Positions 34,871 to 43,643 of a stretch of 50,322 nt of DNA are shown here, one piece after another; within the stretch, counting starts at the first letter, position 1; each line of letters opens with the position of its first letter. A model generated the notes under the pieces. That model made no database searches. It saw only the letters and a list, made by a program, of their open reading frames with translations, and was not told the DNA's origin. The DNA comes from REEB470 sp032117095 (GTDB lineage: Bacteria > Bacillota > Bacilli > Paenibacillales > YIM-B00363), in the NCBI GenBank assembly GCA_032117095.1, contig JAULZZ010000006.1:1-50322 (forward strand), read 5' to 3'. Position numbers and translations under genes: made by a program.

Positions 34871-36370
34871 TTAGTTTGAATACCCGCTTGGTTCACGACG
34901 CGGATACCGCCGTTCCCCTCCTGTAGAAGTGCCCGCACTGCTACTCGGACGATGTTCCCGCCGATAATCTCCCCCTGAACTGCCATAACGCCGATCACTG
35001 CCGATGCGACGACCCGTTTGGCGTATGTCAGGGCGACGTCTTTTTGCACGCAACGGCTCTTCTGGAGTGAGCTCGACTTCGACATCTTGTTTTTGACCGC
35101 CTGTGAGTAGTTTCATTGCAGCAGCCAATAAATTTACGCTGTCAAACTGTTCAAGCATTTGGATCGCTGTCGCCCGATATTCATTGTGCTCCTCGTTTTG
35201 GACGAGCTCTAGCAACCGCTCAGCAACAATTTTTTGTTTGCCCTCAACCGCTTCGGCGAGTGTCGGCAACGGTCTTTTCGGGATGCGATGACGCGTGATC
35301 TTCTCGATAAAATGGAGATGGTCCATCTCGCGTGGGGTGACGAACGTCCAAGCCGTTCCTTCTTTGCCGGCACGTCCTGTACGACCGATACGGTGCACAT
35401 AAGACTCGGGGTCTTGGGGAAGATCAAAATTCACAACGTGCGTCACTCCCGACACGTCAAGTCCGCGTGCGGCCACGTCCGTTGCGACAAGCACGTCTAT
35501 GCTACCGTCTCTAAATCTGCGCATGACGGCATCGCGCATGTTTTGGGACAAGTCTCCATGCAACCCGTCAGCTGCATAGCCTCGTTTTTGTAATGCTTCG
35601 GCTAACTCATCGACGCGACGCTTTGTCCGTCCGAACACGATGGCGAGCTCTGGGGATTCCATGTCCAATAGCCGACACAACGCATCAAATTTATTCCGTT
35701 CGATGACCTCAATGTACGCTTGGGTGATCAAAGGCACGCTAACTTGTTTGGGGATGACCGATACGTGCTGTGGATTGCGCAAAAACTGTTGTGCCAAACG
35801 TTGAATATTCACAGGCATCGTTGCGGAAAATAACATCGTCTGCCGTTCTTGGGGCACGAGCGACAAGATGCTTTGGATGTCTTCCAAAAATCCCATGTCT
35901 AACATTTCGTCGGCTTCGTCTAATACGACGACTTGGACATCTTCTAAGCGAATGGTTTTGCGCTGAATGTGATCGATGAGCCGTCCAGGCGTCCCAATAA
36001 TGACTTGGGGACGTTTTTTCAAGGCACGAATTTGGCGTCCAATGTCTTGTCCGCCGTAGATCGGCAACGTACGCACGCCTTTGAAGCGAGCAAGTTTGCC
36101 AATTTCTTCGGCGACTTGGATGGCAAGCTCGCGCGTCGGCGTCATGATCAATGCCGTTACTTTCTCACTCATCGGGTCTATCCGCTGGATGAGGGGGATC
36201 GCAAAAGCCGCTGTTTTCCCTGTACCCGTTTGTGCTTGTCCGATGAGATCCCCCCCAGATAACGCAATAGGGATGGCTTGTTCTTGGATGGGGGTCGATT
36301 CTTCAAACCCCATGTCCGTGATGGCTTGCAATACTTTCGGTTCAAGCCCAAATTCATTAAACGTTTTCAA
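34871..36370 (-). CDS. cshA: DEAD-box RNA helicase CshA
   Basis: 499 residues from a TTG (36368-36370) that follows AGAGGAG; the upstream ATGs lack a site and lie at the edge of a repeat. Complete motifs: Q motif GFEESTPIQEQAIP, I AQTGTGKT, II DEAD, III SAT, V TDVAARGLD, VI HRIGRTGRAG. A C-terminal Arg/Gly/Ser-rich tail binds RNA. Acts in ribosome assembly and mRNA turnover, notably at low temperature. The 5' leader is about 280 bp and includes a family-3 repeat. Confidence 0.95.
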   Translation of the reverse strand: MKTFNEFGLEPKVLQAITDMGFEESTPIQEQAIPIALSGGDLIGQAQTGTGKTAAFAIPLIQRIDPMSEKVTALIMTPTRELAIQVAEEIGKLARFKGVRTLPIYGGQDIGRQIRALKKRPQVIIGTPGRLIDHIQRKTIRLEDVQVVVLDEADEMLDMGFLEDIQSILSLVPQERQTMLFSATMPVNIQRLAQQFLRNPQHVSVIPKQVSVPLITQAYIEVIERNKFDALCRLLDMESPELAIVFGRTKRRVDELAEALQKRGYAADGLHGDLSQNMRDAVMRRFRDGSIDVLVATDVAARGLDVSGVTHVVNFDLPQDPESYVHRIGRTGRAGKEGTAWTFVTPREMDHLHFIEKITRHRIPKRPLPTLAEAVEGKQKIVAERLLELVQNEEHNEYRATAIQMLEQFDSVNLLAAAMKLLTGGQKQDVEVELTPEEPLRAKRRRPDIRQTGRRIGSDRRYGSSGGDYRREHRPSSSAGTSTGGERRYPRREPSGYSN

Positions 36371-36428
36371 TGTGAGCAGTTCTCCTCTATTGTTAAAATG
36401 TGCATTTCTCACAGATCGCATTGTCATA

Positions 36429-36529
36429 CGAAACCCTTCATCGAAACCATATATACAAAAGGTTGCCTTTTGTGCTAAAGAACAAGGCGTCTTCTCCGAT
36501 TAGGATAGATGTATTGAAATACGGATTCG
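36429..36529 (+). repeat. Family-3 structured repeat in the cshA leader
   Basis: CGAAACCC to GGATTCGTAT. It contains GCCTTTTGT-GCTAAAG-AACAAGGC, a stem in which both arms differ from the 3201 copy yet still pair. Confidence 0.75.
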
Positions 36530-36646
36530 TATCACGCATACGTTACGTCGTCTTTTCGCTTCATCGATTACATTAAAAATAGGGAAGTACACTCCGTGCG
36601 TGTACGCTCCTACTCCTTCGTGGGCACGAGAATGCATACTTTTTTC

Positions 36647-36652
36647 ATTATA
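36647..36652 (-). promoter_or_regulatory. Possible cshA promoter (extended -10)
   Basis: Minus strand TGCTATAAT is an extended -10; the matching -35 is poor. It would give a leader of about 270 bases. Confidence 0.4.
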
Positions 36653-36718
36653 GCACAATTTCCCTTGTCATGTGCAACCCAAGCGCACCGTGCTATCGCA
36701 CCACACATTGGGGAACTG

Positions 36719-37684
36719 CTACACGGATAGTCGCATCGCCAGCGCATACAATTCGCGATCGAAACATTTTTTCGTGGAGACGACGCGCGCAATGTCTGTG
36801 GCAACGACTTGCCCCTGAATGACCCCGCATGCTTTGCCACTGTCTCCCGCGCACAGTCGGCGTACGGCGAAATCCCCAAGGCGACTCGCCAAAATGCGGT
36901 CGTTGTGTGTCGGAGTTCCTCCGCGCTGAATGTGCCCCAAGACCGTCACACGACACTCCATCCCCGTATGCGCGAGCACCTCGGATGCGATGACTTCGCC
37001 TTTGCCGGCCCCTTCTGCCACAAGGATAATACTATGACGTTTTCCGCCCAAAAAATGTTCTTTCATGCGCGCCGCCACGGCGTGCACATCATGAGGAATT
37101 TCCGGGACGAGTATCGCTTCTGCCCCCGAAGCAAGACCCGCATGCAATGCGATATCGCCACAATGCCGCCCCATCACTTCTACGATCGACGAACGCTCAT
37201 GCGAAGTCATCGTGTCGCGTAACTTGTTGACGGCATCGACAACAATGCTCACCGCCGTATCAAACCCAATCGTCACATCGGTGAACGGGATGTCGTTGTC
37301 GATCGTCCCCGGCAAGCCCATCGTACGAATGCCTTGTGCTTGTAGTTTATAGGCGCCTTGGTAGGAACCATCACCACCGATAACGACGACAGCATCAATC
37401 CCGCGCTGACGCAAATGTTGTGCGGCGATTTGTTGCCCCTCTAAGGTCATAAACTCTTTGGAACGTGCGGTTTGTAAAATAGTGCCTCCACGCTGAATAA
37501 TATCGCCGACACTACGGGAATCCATCTCCCGAATGTCATCGTGAATGAGCCCATGATAGCCACGCTGTACTGCATACACACGCAAGCCGTGAAACAGCGC
37601 ACTGCGCACGACAGCACGGACAGCCGCGTTCATTCCTTGGGAATCTCCTCCACTGGTCAATACGGCGATCGACTGTACGGTCAT
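36719..37684 (-). CDS. pfkA: ATP-dependent 6-phosphofructokinase
   Basis: 321 residues. Commits fructose 6-phosphate to glycolysis. ATP-binding TSGGDSQGMNAAVRA at the start, IGGDGSYQGA near 105, active site PGTIDNDIPFTD near 130, and MGRHCGDIA and GHIQRGGTPTHNDR further on. The ATG at 37682-37684 has GGGGAGG. Only 33 bp separates it from ytpB, so the two are probably co-transcribed. The usual neighbours pyk and accDA are missing. Confidence 0.95.
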   Translation of the reverse strand: MTVQSIAVLTSGGDSQGMNAAVRAVVRSALFHGLRVYAVQRGYHGLIHDDIREMDSRSVGDIIQRGGTILQTARSKEFMTLEGQQIAAQHLRQRGIDAVVVIGGDGSYQGAYKLQAQGIRTMGLPGTIDNDIPFTDVTIGFDTAVSIVVDAVNKLRDTMTSHERSSIVEVMGRHCGDIALHAGLASGAEAILVPEIPHDVHAVAARMKEHFLGGKRHSIILVAEGAGKGEVIASEVLAHTGMECRVTVLGHIQRGGTPTHNDRILASRLGDFAVRRLCAGDSGKACGVIQGQVVATDIARVVSTKKCFDRELYALAMRLSV

Positions 37685-37717
37685 CGTCCATCCTCCCCTA
37701 TTGCTCAAAGCACGCAA

Positions 37718-38887
37718 TCACGATTCGTGGGTATGCTCTAACGTCTGAAGTTGTGCGTGATGCCTTCCAGAACGCCACCGAATCCACACGCTATTCATCC
37801 AAAAGAACACCCGTGTAAAAGAGAGGCGACGCATCACTTTGCGCCGAATGCGCACGATACTCGGTTGTCGGTGTACTTTGGGATCAGACAAATACATCGC
37901 CAACAAGCCATCAATGATCAGTCGATGAAAAGGCGCATCTGGCAACCGTAAAACGTGGGTGTTGGCCTGTGCTACAAAATATTGTAGGCGCACGAAAAGC
38001 TCCTCATCGTCCGTGTAGGCGTCACAAAAATTCAAGTCGCCCCCCAGATGATCTTCTTCGCGATCAATGATGTAATCGAGCAAGATGTGCAAGCCACACA
38101 CGTAAGGAAAATACGCATCCATGACCACCTGAGCATCCGACTGTTGCACCCCCTCGCGAGAGGCGACGACGAACAACATGAACATGCCCAACGTAGACCC
38201 TGTCGCCGCGGCGAACTCATTCCAGTGAAGCGTTGGAAATCGCGAATGATGGCATAGCCACCACGTATGGAGTGTGTGCAACCGTGCGGCGGGGTCGATG
38301 TGCTTATACACTTGCAAGCGGGTGTACAAATGTACGAGCTCCTGCACTGTGGGAGCGACAGTTGCGTACGACGGCAACGCACGTATACACGTGCGACACG
38401 CCATCACGAGTTGCCGAAGATACCCTCCGTCGTCTTGGTGCGTATCGTATCGGTAATAATCGCTGAGCGTTGCGTCCATGTCCACTGCTTCTTCCATCGC
38501 AGCATGCAACTGCATGAGGTGTTTCTCCTCCCGACACGTGCTCCGATCGCTCAAATTATCGAGGTAATCGCTAATCGTCTGTAAAGCAACGATCAACTCG
38601 ATAAGCAACGGACGCATCGCATCGTGTGCCAACGCACATACCGCACCGCCTTCACAGTGAAACTGCTTCGTCTCGATGCTCGCCAACGCTTGTGTGCGCA
38701 ACTGTTCATCAGGAATCGAAGTCGCCACCGTTCTCCAGTGCTGTATGTGGATGTGCACCGCAGGTAAAATATGGCGGTATGTGCGAACCATCAGGGGAAT
38801 GCTCCGCTGTGGCGCAGTATGATGACGTTCCTGACGCACTGTGCTCCCTGACATCTGCGCGGTCATGCGCTGTGCCTGTTTCGTCAT
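37718..38887 (-). CDS. ytpB: Tetraprenyl-beta-curcumene synthase (YtpB/DUF2600)
   Basis: 389 residues. Large-terpene cyclase converting linear tetraprenyl (C35) diphosphate to tetraprenyl-beta-curcumene, precursor of sesquarterpenes. Family motifs CEGGAVCALA near 80, ISDYLDNLSDRS near 107, and HILLDYIIDREEDHLGGDLNFC near 268, acidic motifs that bind the diphosphate through Mg. A C-terminal basic tail follows. ATG 38887 follows GGAGG. Leads the ytpB-pfkA pair. Confidence 0.88.
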   Translation of the reverse strand: MTKQAQRMTAQMSGSTVRQERHHTAPQRSIPLMVRTYRHILPAVHIHIQHWRTVATSIPDEQLRTQALASIETKQFHCEGGAVCALAHDAMRPLLIELIVALQTISDYLDNLSDRSTCREEKHLMQLHAAMEEAVDMDATLSDYYRYDTHQDDGGYLRQLVMACRTCIRALPSYATVAPTVQELVHLYTRLQVYKHIDPAARLHTLHTWWLCHHSRFPTLHWNEFAAATGSTLGMFMLFVVASREGVQQSDAQVVMDAYFPYVCGLHILLDYIIDREEDHLGGDLNFCDAYTDDEELFVRLQYFVAQANTHVLRLPDAPFHRLIIDGLLAMYLSDPKVHRQPSIVRIRRKVMRRLSFTRVFFWMNSVWIRWRSGRHHAQLQTLEHTHES

Positions 38888-38939
38888 CGCATCCTCCAAC
38901 CGTCGTTCCTCTAAAAAGTGGTCTTATGTAGCCGCGCAG

Positions 38940-38968
38940 GGTATATGAACATGCCTTGGATTTGACAA
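38940..38968 (-). promoter_or_regulatory. ytpB-pfkA promoter
   Basis: Minus strand TTGTCA (38963-38968), 17-bp spacer, TATACC (38940-38945), some 50 bp before ytpB. The rest of the gap to 39250 holds no gene that I can support. Confidence 0.55.
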
Positions 38969-39255
38969 CATCATGGTCGCAGCTTGCGTGCGTGCGACAG
39001 GACTCGGCTATGCCAAAAAAACATCGACGCACTTGTATGTGTCCTAAACAAGCGATACGTTTAGTATACCCAATGTTTCGTTGCGTTGCAACAAGTCGTA
39101 CAGTTGCAGGCTCAACATGACTTCTCTGCCACAGAAATCATCGCCATGCTTCCTGCGAAAACAGGGAGATGCGACTTTTACGTTTCTTCATTCGGCTTCT
39201 TCTTTCTGCTTGTTCTTCGCCACTGTATGCGCATGCAATGCAAGTGAATACGTGC

Positions 39256-39261
39256 TATAAT
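39256..39261 (+). promoter_or_regulatory. Extended -10 promoter of the 77-aa gene
   Basis: GTGCTATAAT with a TGC extension; a weak ATGCAA lies 17 bp upstream. About 100 bp before the gene. Confidence 0.5.
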
Positions 39262-39363
39262 CGGTTGCATTGATACGACATTTGTAGGGGCATACGCTGT
39301 GCTCGCTCTACCATCACCGTGCGTACATGTGCGAATTTCACATGAATGGAGGAGAACGTTTGC

Positions 39364-39597
39364 ATGTCCGAACCAGTTTGTATTTTTGAACGAGACAAAT
39401 GGAACAAGATCATTGTCATCACACATGGGCGCGCATTTGAAGTCATTGAGATTAGCGACCAATGGGGGGAAGATACGCACCACTTTTCGTCACGCGCAGC
39501 GTTGCAACATTGGGTAGAGGCACGTTTTTCCGCCTCACGTTTTGAGGGGACTGCGGAGGAACGCCAACACATCTTGGAACAATTTTCTTTGTTATAA
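39364..39597 (+). CDS. 77-residue protein of unknown function
   Basis: Not recognised. The ATG at 39364 follows GGAGGAG. It starts MSEPVCIFERDKWNKIIVIT, and the sequence alternates beta-like and charged stretches (RAFEVIEISDQWGEDTHHFS, then a helical RAALQHWVEARF). No membrane segment or signal peptide, so probably cytoplasmic. Own promoter; pepF follows in the same direction, so it could be co-transcribed. Confidence 0.65.
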   Translation: MSEPVCIFERDKWNKIIVITHGRAFEVIEISDQWGEDTHHFSSRAALQHWVEARFSASRFEGTAEERQHILEQFSLL

Positions 39598-39846
39598 TTT
39601 ACGCAACACAAACCGATGCTGCATGACACAGATGCTCATACAACGTCGTTCTCCCGCACACACTACCTTTATCCGTGTCGTCCATGCACAAAAATTGTGC
39701 GTGCCTTGTGCATGCGCATTAGGCATGAGAAAGGAGGGGGTGTGCGTACGATGCACAAAATCACGAAACATTTGGCGATATGGAGTATGACGTTCCCTTT
39801 GCTCTTGGCAATGGGAACGTCTAGCTCGACTCGAGAGGGGCATTTT

Positions 39847-41664
39847 ATGACGATGACGGATAAGCCGACGACGATTCCCCAACGTAAGGATGTGCCCGAA
39901 GCACACCGTTGGAAAATTGAACATCTGTTTGCTTCTCAGACGGATTGGGAGGCGCAGTATGCGAAGACACAACAGTTACTTGCCACAGGAGGACGTTTTC
40001 ACGGGGCGTTAGACGATCCGCAGATGCTACACGATTGTTTGGCGTGGGAAGATGACGTCGGCTTGCATGTAGAACGTTTGTACGTGTATGCCAACATGCG
40101 TCACCATGAAGACATGACCGCTCCGCAATACCAAGCACTCGCCGACAAAGCGACGAAATTGTCTGTGCAGGCGAATGAAGCGACGTCTTTTATTGCGCCT
40201 ACGTTGCTCGCCTTGTCAACGGCACAATTACAAAAATTACAAGACGATCCGCTTTTGTTCTCCTATCGCCATGCGTTGGATCAGATTATCCACCAAAAAG
40301 AACACGTGTTGACGAATGCGGAGGAGGCGTTGCTTGCCAAAACAGGGCAGGTGACCCAAGCACCTGGAAAAATATTTGCGATGCTCAACAATGCCGATTT
40401 GTCATTCCCGAACATCAAAAACGAGCACGGCCAAGAAGTCGAACTCACCCATGGGAAATACATTGAATTTTTGGAGAGTCGTCATCGGGACGTACGCCAA
40501 GCGGCGTTCCACGCTGTGTATGACACGTACGCTAAACATAAAAATACGTTGGCGGCTGCTTTGCACGCCCATGTCACCAAAAACGTATTTTATGCCCAAG
40601 TACGGAAGTATCCATCTGTATTGGCGGCGTCGCTGGATGCGGATCACATCCCCGTGGCGGTATACGACAACTTGGTGACGACGATTCACGACCACTTGCC
40701 GTTGTTGCATCGCTATCTTGCGGTACGCAAAAAGTTGTTGCACGTGAACACGTTGCATATGTACGACTTGTTTGCGCCGTTGACCGAGGGGACAGATCGC
40801 CAGATTTCTTATGCAGAAGCGCAAGACGTCATCGTGGACGCATTGGCACCGCTCGGAGAGGCGTATGTCGCGTTGCTACGCACGGGATTTACAGGGGGAT
40901 GGATCGATGTGTACGAAAATGTTGCCAAGCGTTCTGGGGCGTATGCTTGGGGGGCGTACGGGACACATCCGTATGTGTTGCTCAACCACAAGGACAACAC
41001 CCATGCGATGTTCACTCTCGCCCACGAGATGGGGCATGCGTTGCACTCCTATTTGGCCGATGAGGCACAGACGTATCGCAATGCGCCGTATACGATTTTT
41101 ACGGCAGAAATCGCCTCAACGCTCAATGAAACGTTGTTGATGGAACATTTGTTGCAACAGACGAAAGTGCCTGCGCAACGGATGGCGCTACTGACGCACT
41201 ATGCCGACTCGTTTCGTTCCACCGTGTTCCGGCAGACGATGTTCGCTGAATTCGAGCGGATCATCCATGCCAAAGTAGAGGCTGGCGAAACGTTGACGCC
41301 ACAGTTGCTCAGCACGTTGTATTACGACCTGAACAAGACGTATTTTGGCAACGGCGTCGAAGTGGACAAAGCCATTGAGATGGAATGGGCGCGTATTCCC
41401 CATTTTTATTCGAGTTTTTATGTGTACAAGTATGCCACTGGATTTTCGGCTGCGGCGGCTTTTGCGCACAAAATCAAACACGAAGGCGATCCCGCTGTAC
41501 AACGTTACCTTACCTTGCTCCGTAGCGGCGGGAGTGACTACTCGATCAAGTTGTTGCAACGTGCTGGTGTCGATATGCGCACCCCTGCCCCCATTGTCGA
41601 AGCAATGCAAGGATTTGAGAAGATCGTCCAAGAGATGGAGGCGTACGCGGCCTCTTTGGCGTGA
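39847..41664 (+). CDS. pepF: Oligoendopeptidase F
   Basis: 605 residues from ATG 39847 (after GAGAGGGG), the usual PepF length. M3B zinc peptidase that cleaves short peptides: zinc site AHEMGHALHSYL near residue 395, third-ligand Glu in the EIASTLNETLLMEHLL helix about 28 residues on, and the typical DADHIPVAVYDNLV segment. The frame is open upstream, where AAAGGAGG (39732-39739) precedes GTG 39742/ATG 39751 and a hydrophobic stretch LAIWSMTFPLLLAMGT resembling a signal peptide. Either start is possible; the longer form would be exported or membrane-tethered. Confidence 0.92.
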   Translation: MTMTDKPTTIPQRKDVPEAHRWKIEHLFASQTDWEAQYAKTQQLLATGGRFHGALDDPQMLHDCLAWEDDVGLHVERLYVYANMRHHEDMTAPQYQALADKATKLSVQANEATSFIAPTLLALSTAQLQKLQDDPLLFSYRHALDQIIHQKEHVLTNAEEALLAKTGQVTQAPGKIFAMLNNADLSFPNIKNEHGQEVELTHGKYIEFLESRHRDVRQAAFHAVYDTYAKHKNTLAAALHAHVTKNVFYAQVRKYPSVLAASLDADHIPVAVYDNLVTTIHDHLPLLHRYLAVRKKLLHVNTLHMYDLFAPLTEGTDRQISYAEAQDVIVDALAPLGEAYVALLRTGFTGGWIDVYENVAKRSGAYAWGAYGTHPYVLLNHKDNTHAMFTLAHEMGHALHSYLADEAQTYRNAPYTIFTAEIASTLNETLLMEHLLQQTKVPAQRMALLTHYADSFRSTVFRQTMFAEFERIIHAKVEAGETLTPQLLSTLYYDLNKTYFGNGVEVDKAIEMEWARIPHFYSSFYVYKYATGFSAAAAFAHKIKHEGDPAVQRYLTLLRSGGSDYSIKLLQRAGVDMRTPAPIVEAMQGFEKIVQEMEAYAASLA

Positions 41665-41682
41665 AGAAAAATGGGTAAAAGG

Positions 41683-41709
41683 AAAGCCACCCCCGTAAAA
41701 AGGGGGTAG
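41683..41709 (+). terminator. Hairpin after pepF, possible terminator
   Basis: CCCCC-GTAAAAA-GGGGG with flanking GC/GC pairing, 20 bp past the stop codon. No T-run follows, so a factor-independent terminator is uncertain. Confidence 0.4.
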
Positions 41710-41795
41710 CGAACCTTGTGAAGCGGACACGTAAAAAAGTCTGTTTACAAGCTTCATTTTTCGTCTAGATGAGGCGTTTCCTTTGGGACATTCCG

Positions 41796-41890
41796 TATGC
41801 CCGTGTCGAGACTACAAGGAAACTGCCCTTTGCGGGAAAGCAAAAGGCGTGTTGCCCGACCGTGTATGCGTATTGGAAACCATCCGACTG
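41796..41890 (+). repeat. Family-3 repeat, diverged copy
   Basis: The core CCTTTGC-GGGAAA-GCAAAAGG is intact and followed by CGTGTTGCCCGACCGTG and TATTGGAAACC. Ends are poorly kept. It marks the left border of the ISAs1/restriction island. Confidence 0.6.
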
Positions 41891-41963
41891 CGGGGAAAAA
41901 GACAGAGCAAAAGCATCTACTTTTCCGATCAAAAATGATATAAATATCCATGAGCTGAATAAC

Positions 41964-42816
41964 ATGGATATGCAAAAACTGAAACAAGAAATAGGGAAGA
42001 TGACTGATCCAAGACGGTCTTATGGAAATTTGAGACATAAACTAGAGGACATGGTTATTATAGGATTACTCTGCCTCCTCTGCAAAGGTGAAGATTACAA
42101 TGATATGGGAGTTTTCAGCAAACACCGTGAGGAATGGTTTCGCACATTTTTAGAATTGCAGAATGGGATACCAGATCGCAATACGTTTCGATGTTTGTTT
42201 GAGCGATTGGATCCGAAAGAGTTGAGTAATACTAAACACTGATTGAATTCAGGAATCCTATTGGTTAAAAAGTACAGCGATTTCTTGTAAAATGGGGCTC
42301 TTGGTATGGACGTTTTTAATCAGTGTTTAGTATAAACACTTGAATCAATGTGTTGAAATTACCCGTGAAAAATCGGAAGTAATCAACATTGATGGGAAAA
42401 CAATACGGGGGAGTGCAAACAAGGAACATGGGGCATACCACGTGGTTAGTGCGTGGTTGACCGAAAACCAGATTACCTTGGGAGAAATAAAAACAGAAGA
42501 GAAGGCGAATGAAATCACAGCGGTGCCCGCATTGTTGGACATGTTCGATGTAGAGGGAAGCATTGTTACGGCTGACGCAATGAGTTGTCAAAGAGCAATT
42601 ACCGAAAAAATCGGGAGCGTCAATGAAAAAAGGGAAAATAAGACAAGTTTTATGAATCATATTTCGCAGGGATGCGCTCATTTGGATCAAAAAATATTTT
42701 TATGGCGAAATAAGAATGCCAGTTCCGTTCGTTTTTCTGAAAATGCGATTTTTAGAGGTTTTCTGAAAATATTATCGACGCTTAAAAATACTAGCACTTG
42801 TCACTCTTTATCTTAA
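41964..42816 (+). pseudogene. ISAs1-family transposase, split by a MITE and 3'-truncated
   Basis: The N-terminal part (MDPRRSYGN-like DPRRSYGNLRHKLEDM, VFSKHREEWFRTFL, GIPDRNTFRCLFERLDP) and the catalytic DDE part (INIDGKTIRGSAN, VVSAWLTENQITLGEIKTEE, SIVTADAMSCQRAI) are typical of the ISAs1 / H-repeat family. A family-1 MITE at 42230-42332 separates them. After about 42620 homology stops: the C-terminal third, including the last catalytic Glu region, has been lost. It cannot be functional. Confidence 0.85.
42230..42332 (+). mobile_element. Family-1 MITE inserted in the transposase
   Basis: TACTAAACACTG to CAGTGTTTAGTA, exactly 103 bp, with TAA on each side (42227-42229, 42333-42335). Excising it with one TAA joins LDPKELS to KHLNQCVEIT in one open frame, proving insertion and fixing the boundaries and duplication size. 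Confidence 0.95.
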
Positions 42817-42833
42817 AAACGGGAGAATAATGA

Positions 42834-43589
42834 ATGGATCAAAGACACCGCAACATGATAGCAAGAGAGTTCCGTGATTGCGTGATGAACACAGTAAAGA
42901 GATTAGACAACGCAGAAACAAACCGACCCTTTCATGCAGCTCTTTTATCTGATGAGGCACTATTTTGGAGTAAATTCGAGAGGTCATTTAGCACATCATT
43001 CGGTCAAAGGGTAGTTGAAGAAATATCGAAGGTGGTAGCACTGGCAGGAGGCGCATCGGATGCAACACGTCAGATGCATACAGATATAAATATAGATTCT
43101 GCCATTGATGCTGCAATAACCGAGCACATGAACTTGCTGAGAAAAGGTGGAGGTGTGAAAAATTGGAAAGAAACCCTCGATAGTATCAATCGTACGCCAC
43201 GCTCAGGGGAACTTGTAAATCATCGTATTATCTCTGATTTGTGGTGGTTTAAATACGGCATAAATCACTATATGTCGATAAAAACGGTCAAGCCGAATAT
43301 AGACCAAACAGTGGTAGCAAAACAAGATTTATTAAGACTTACATTTGCTAATCCATCTTGTAAAGTGTACTTTGGTCTATACTATAATCCATACGGAGAG
43401 TTTAGAACCTCGTATGCGCACACTCCTCCAATGGGTGTATTCAACTTCCACAGCGATGAAGTTGTTCTATTAGGCAAGGACTACTGGGATACTTTGGGCG
43501 GGACGCGTTGCTATGAAACAGTCCTACAAATTGCAAGAGAAGTAGGAATTGAAACACGATCTATGCTAAATCATCTAAGAGAACAGTGA
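42834..43589 (+). CDS. Type II restriction endonuclease, TdeIII-like
   Basis: 251 residues. ATG follows GGGAG. The C-terminal half has a PD-(D/E)XK-like arrangement: Asp 135 in ISDLWWFKYG, then YMSIK with Lys 150, followed by the conserved-looking VKPNIDQT, KVYFGLYYNPYGEFR. This fits TdeIII/MjaII-type enzymes (GGNCC cutters in characterised members), and the neighbour is an m5C methyltransferase as expected. Ser replaces the usual Glu before Lys. The family call is from memory and the recognition site is inferred. Confidence 0.65.
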   Translation: MDQRHRNMIAREFRDCVMNTVKRLDNAETNRPFHAALLSDEALFWSKFERSFSTSFGQRVVEEISKVVALAGGASDATRQMHTDINIDSAIDAAITEHMNLLRKGGGVKNWKETLDSINRTPRSGELVNHRIISDLWWFKYGINHYMSIKTVKPNIDQTVVAKQDLLRLTFANPSCKVYFGLYYNPYGEFRTSYAHTPPMGVFNFHSDEVVLLGKDYWDTLGGTRCYETVLQIAREVGIETRSMLNHLREQ

Positions 43590-43643
43590 CATACTCCCAC
43601 CCTGTGCCTCACACACATGCACGGCTCAAATCCATGACTAATC

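Noticed and set aside
36371..36427. ATG starts of cshA upstream of 36370
   Set aside because: They lack a ribosome-binding site and touch a repeat end; the TTG after AGAGGAG matches family starts.
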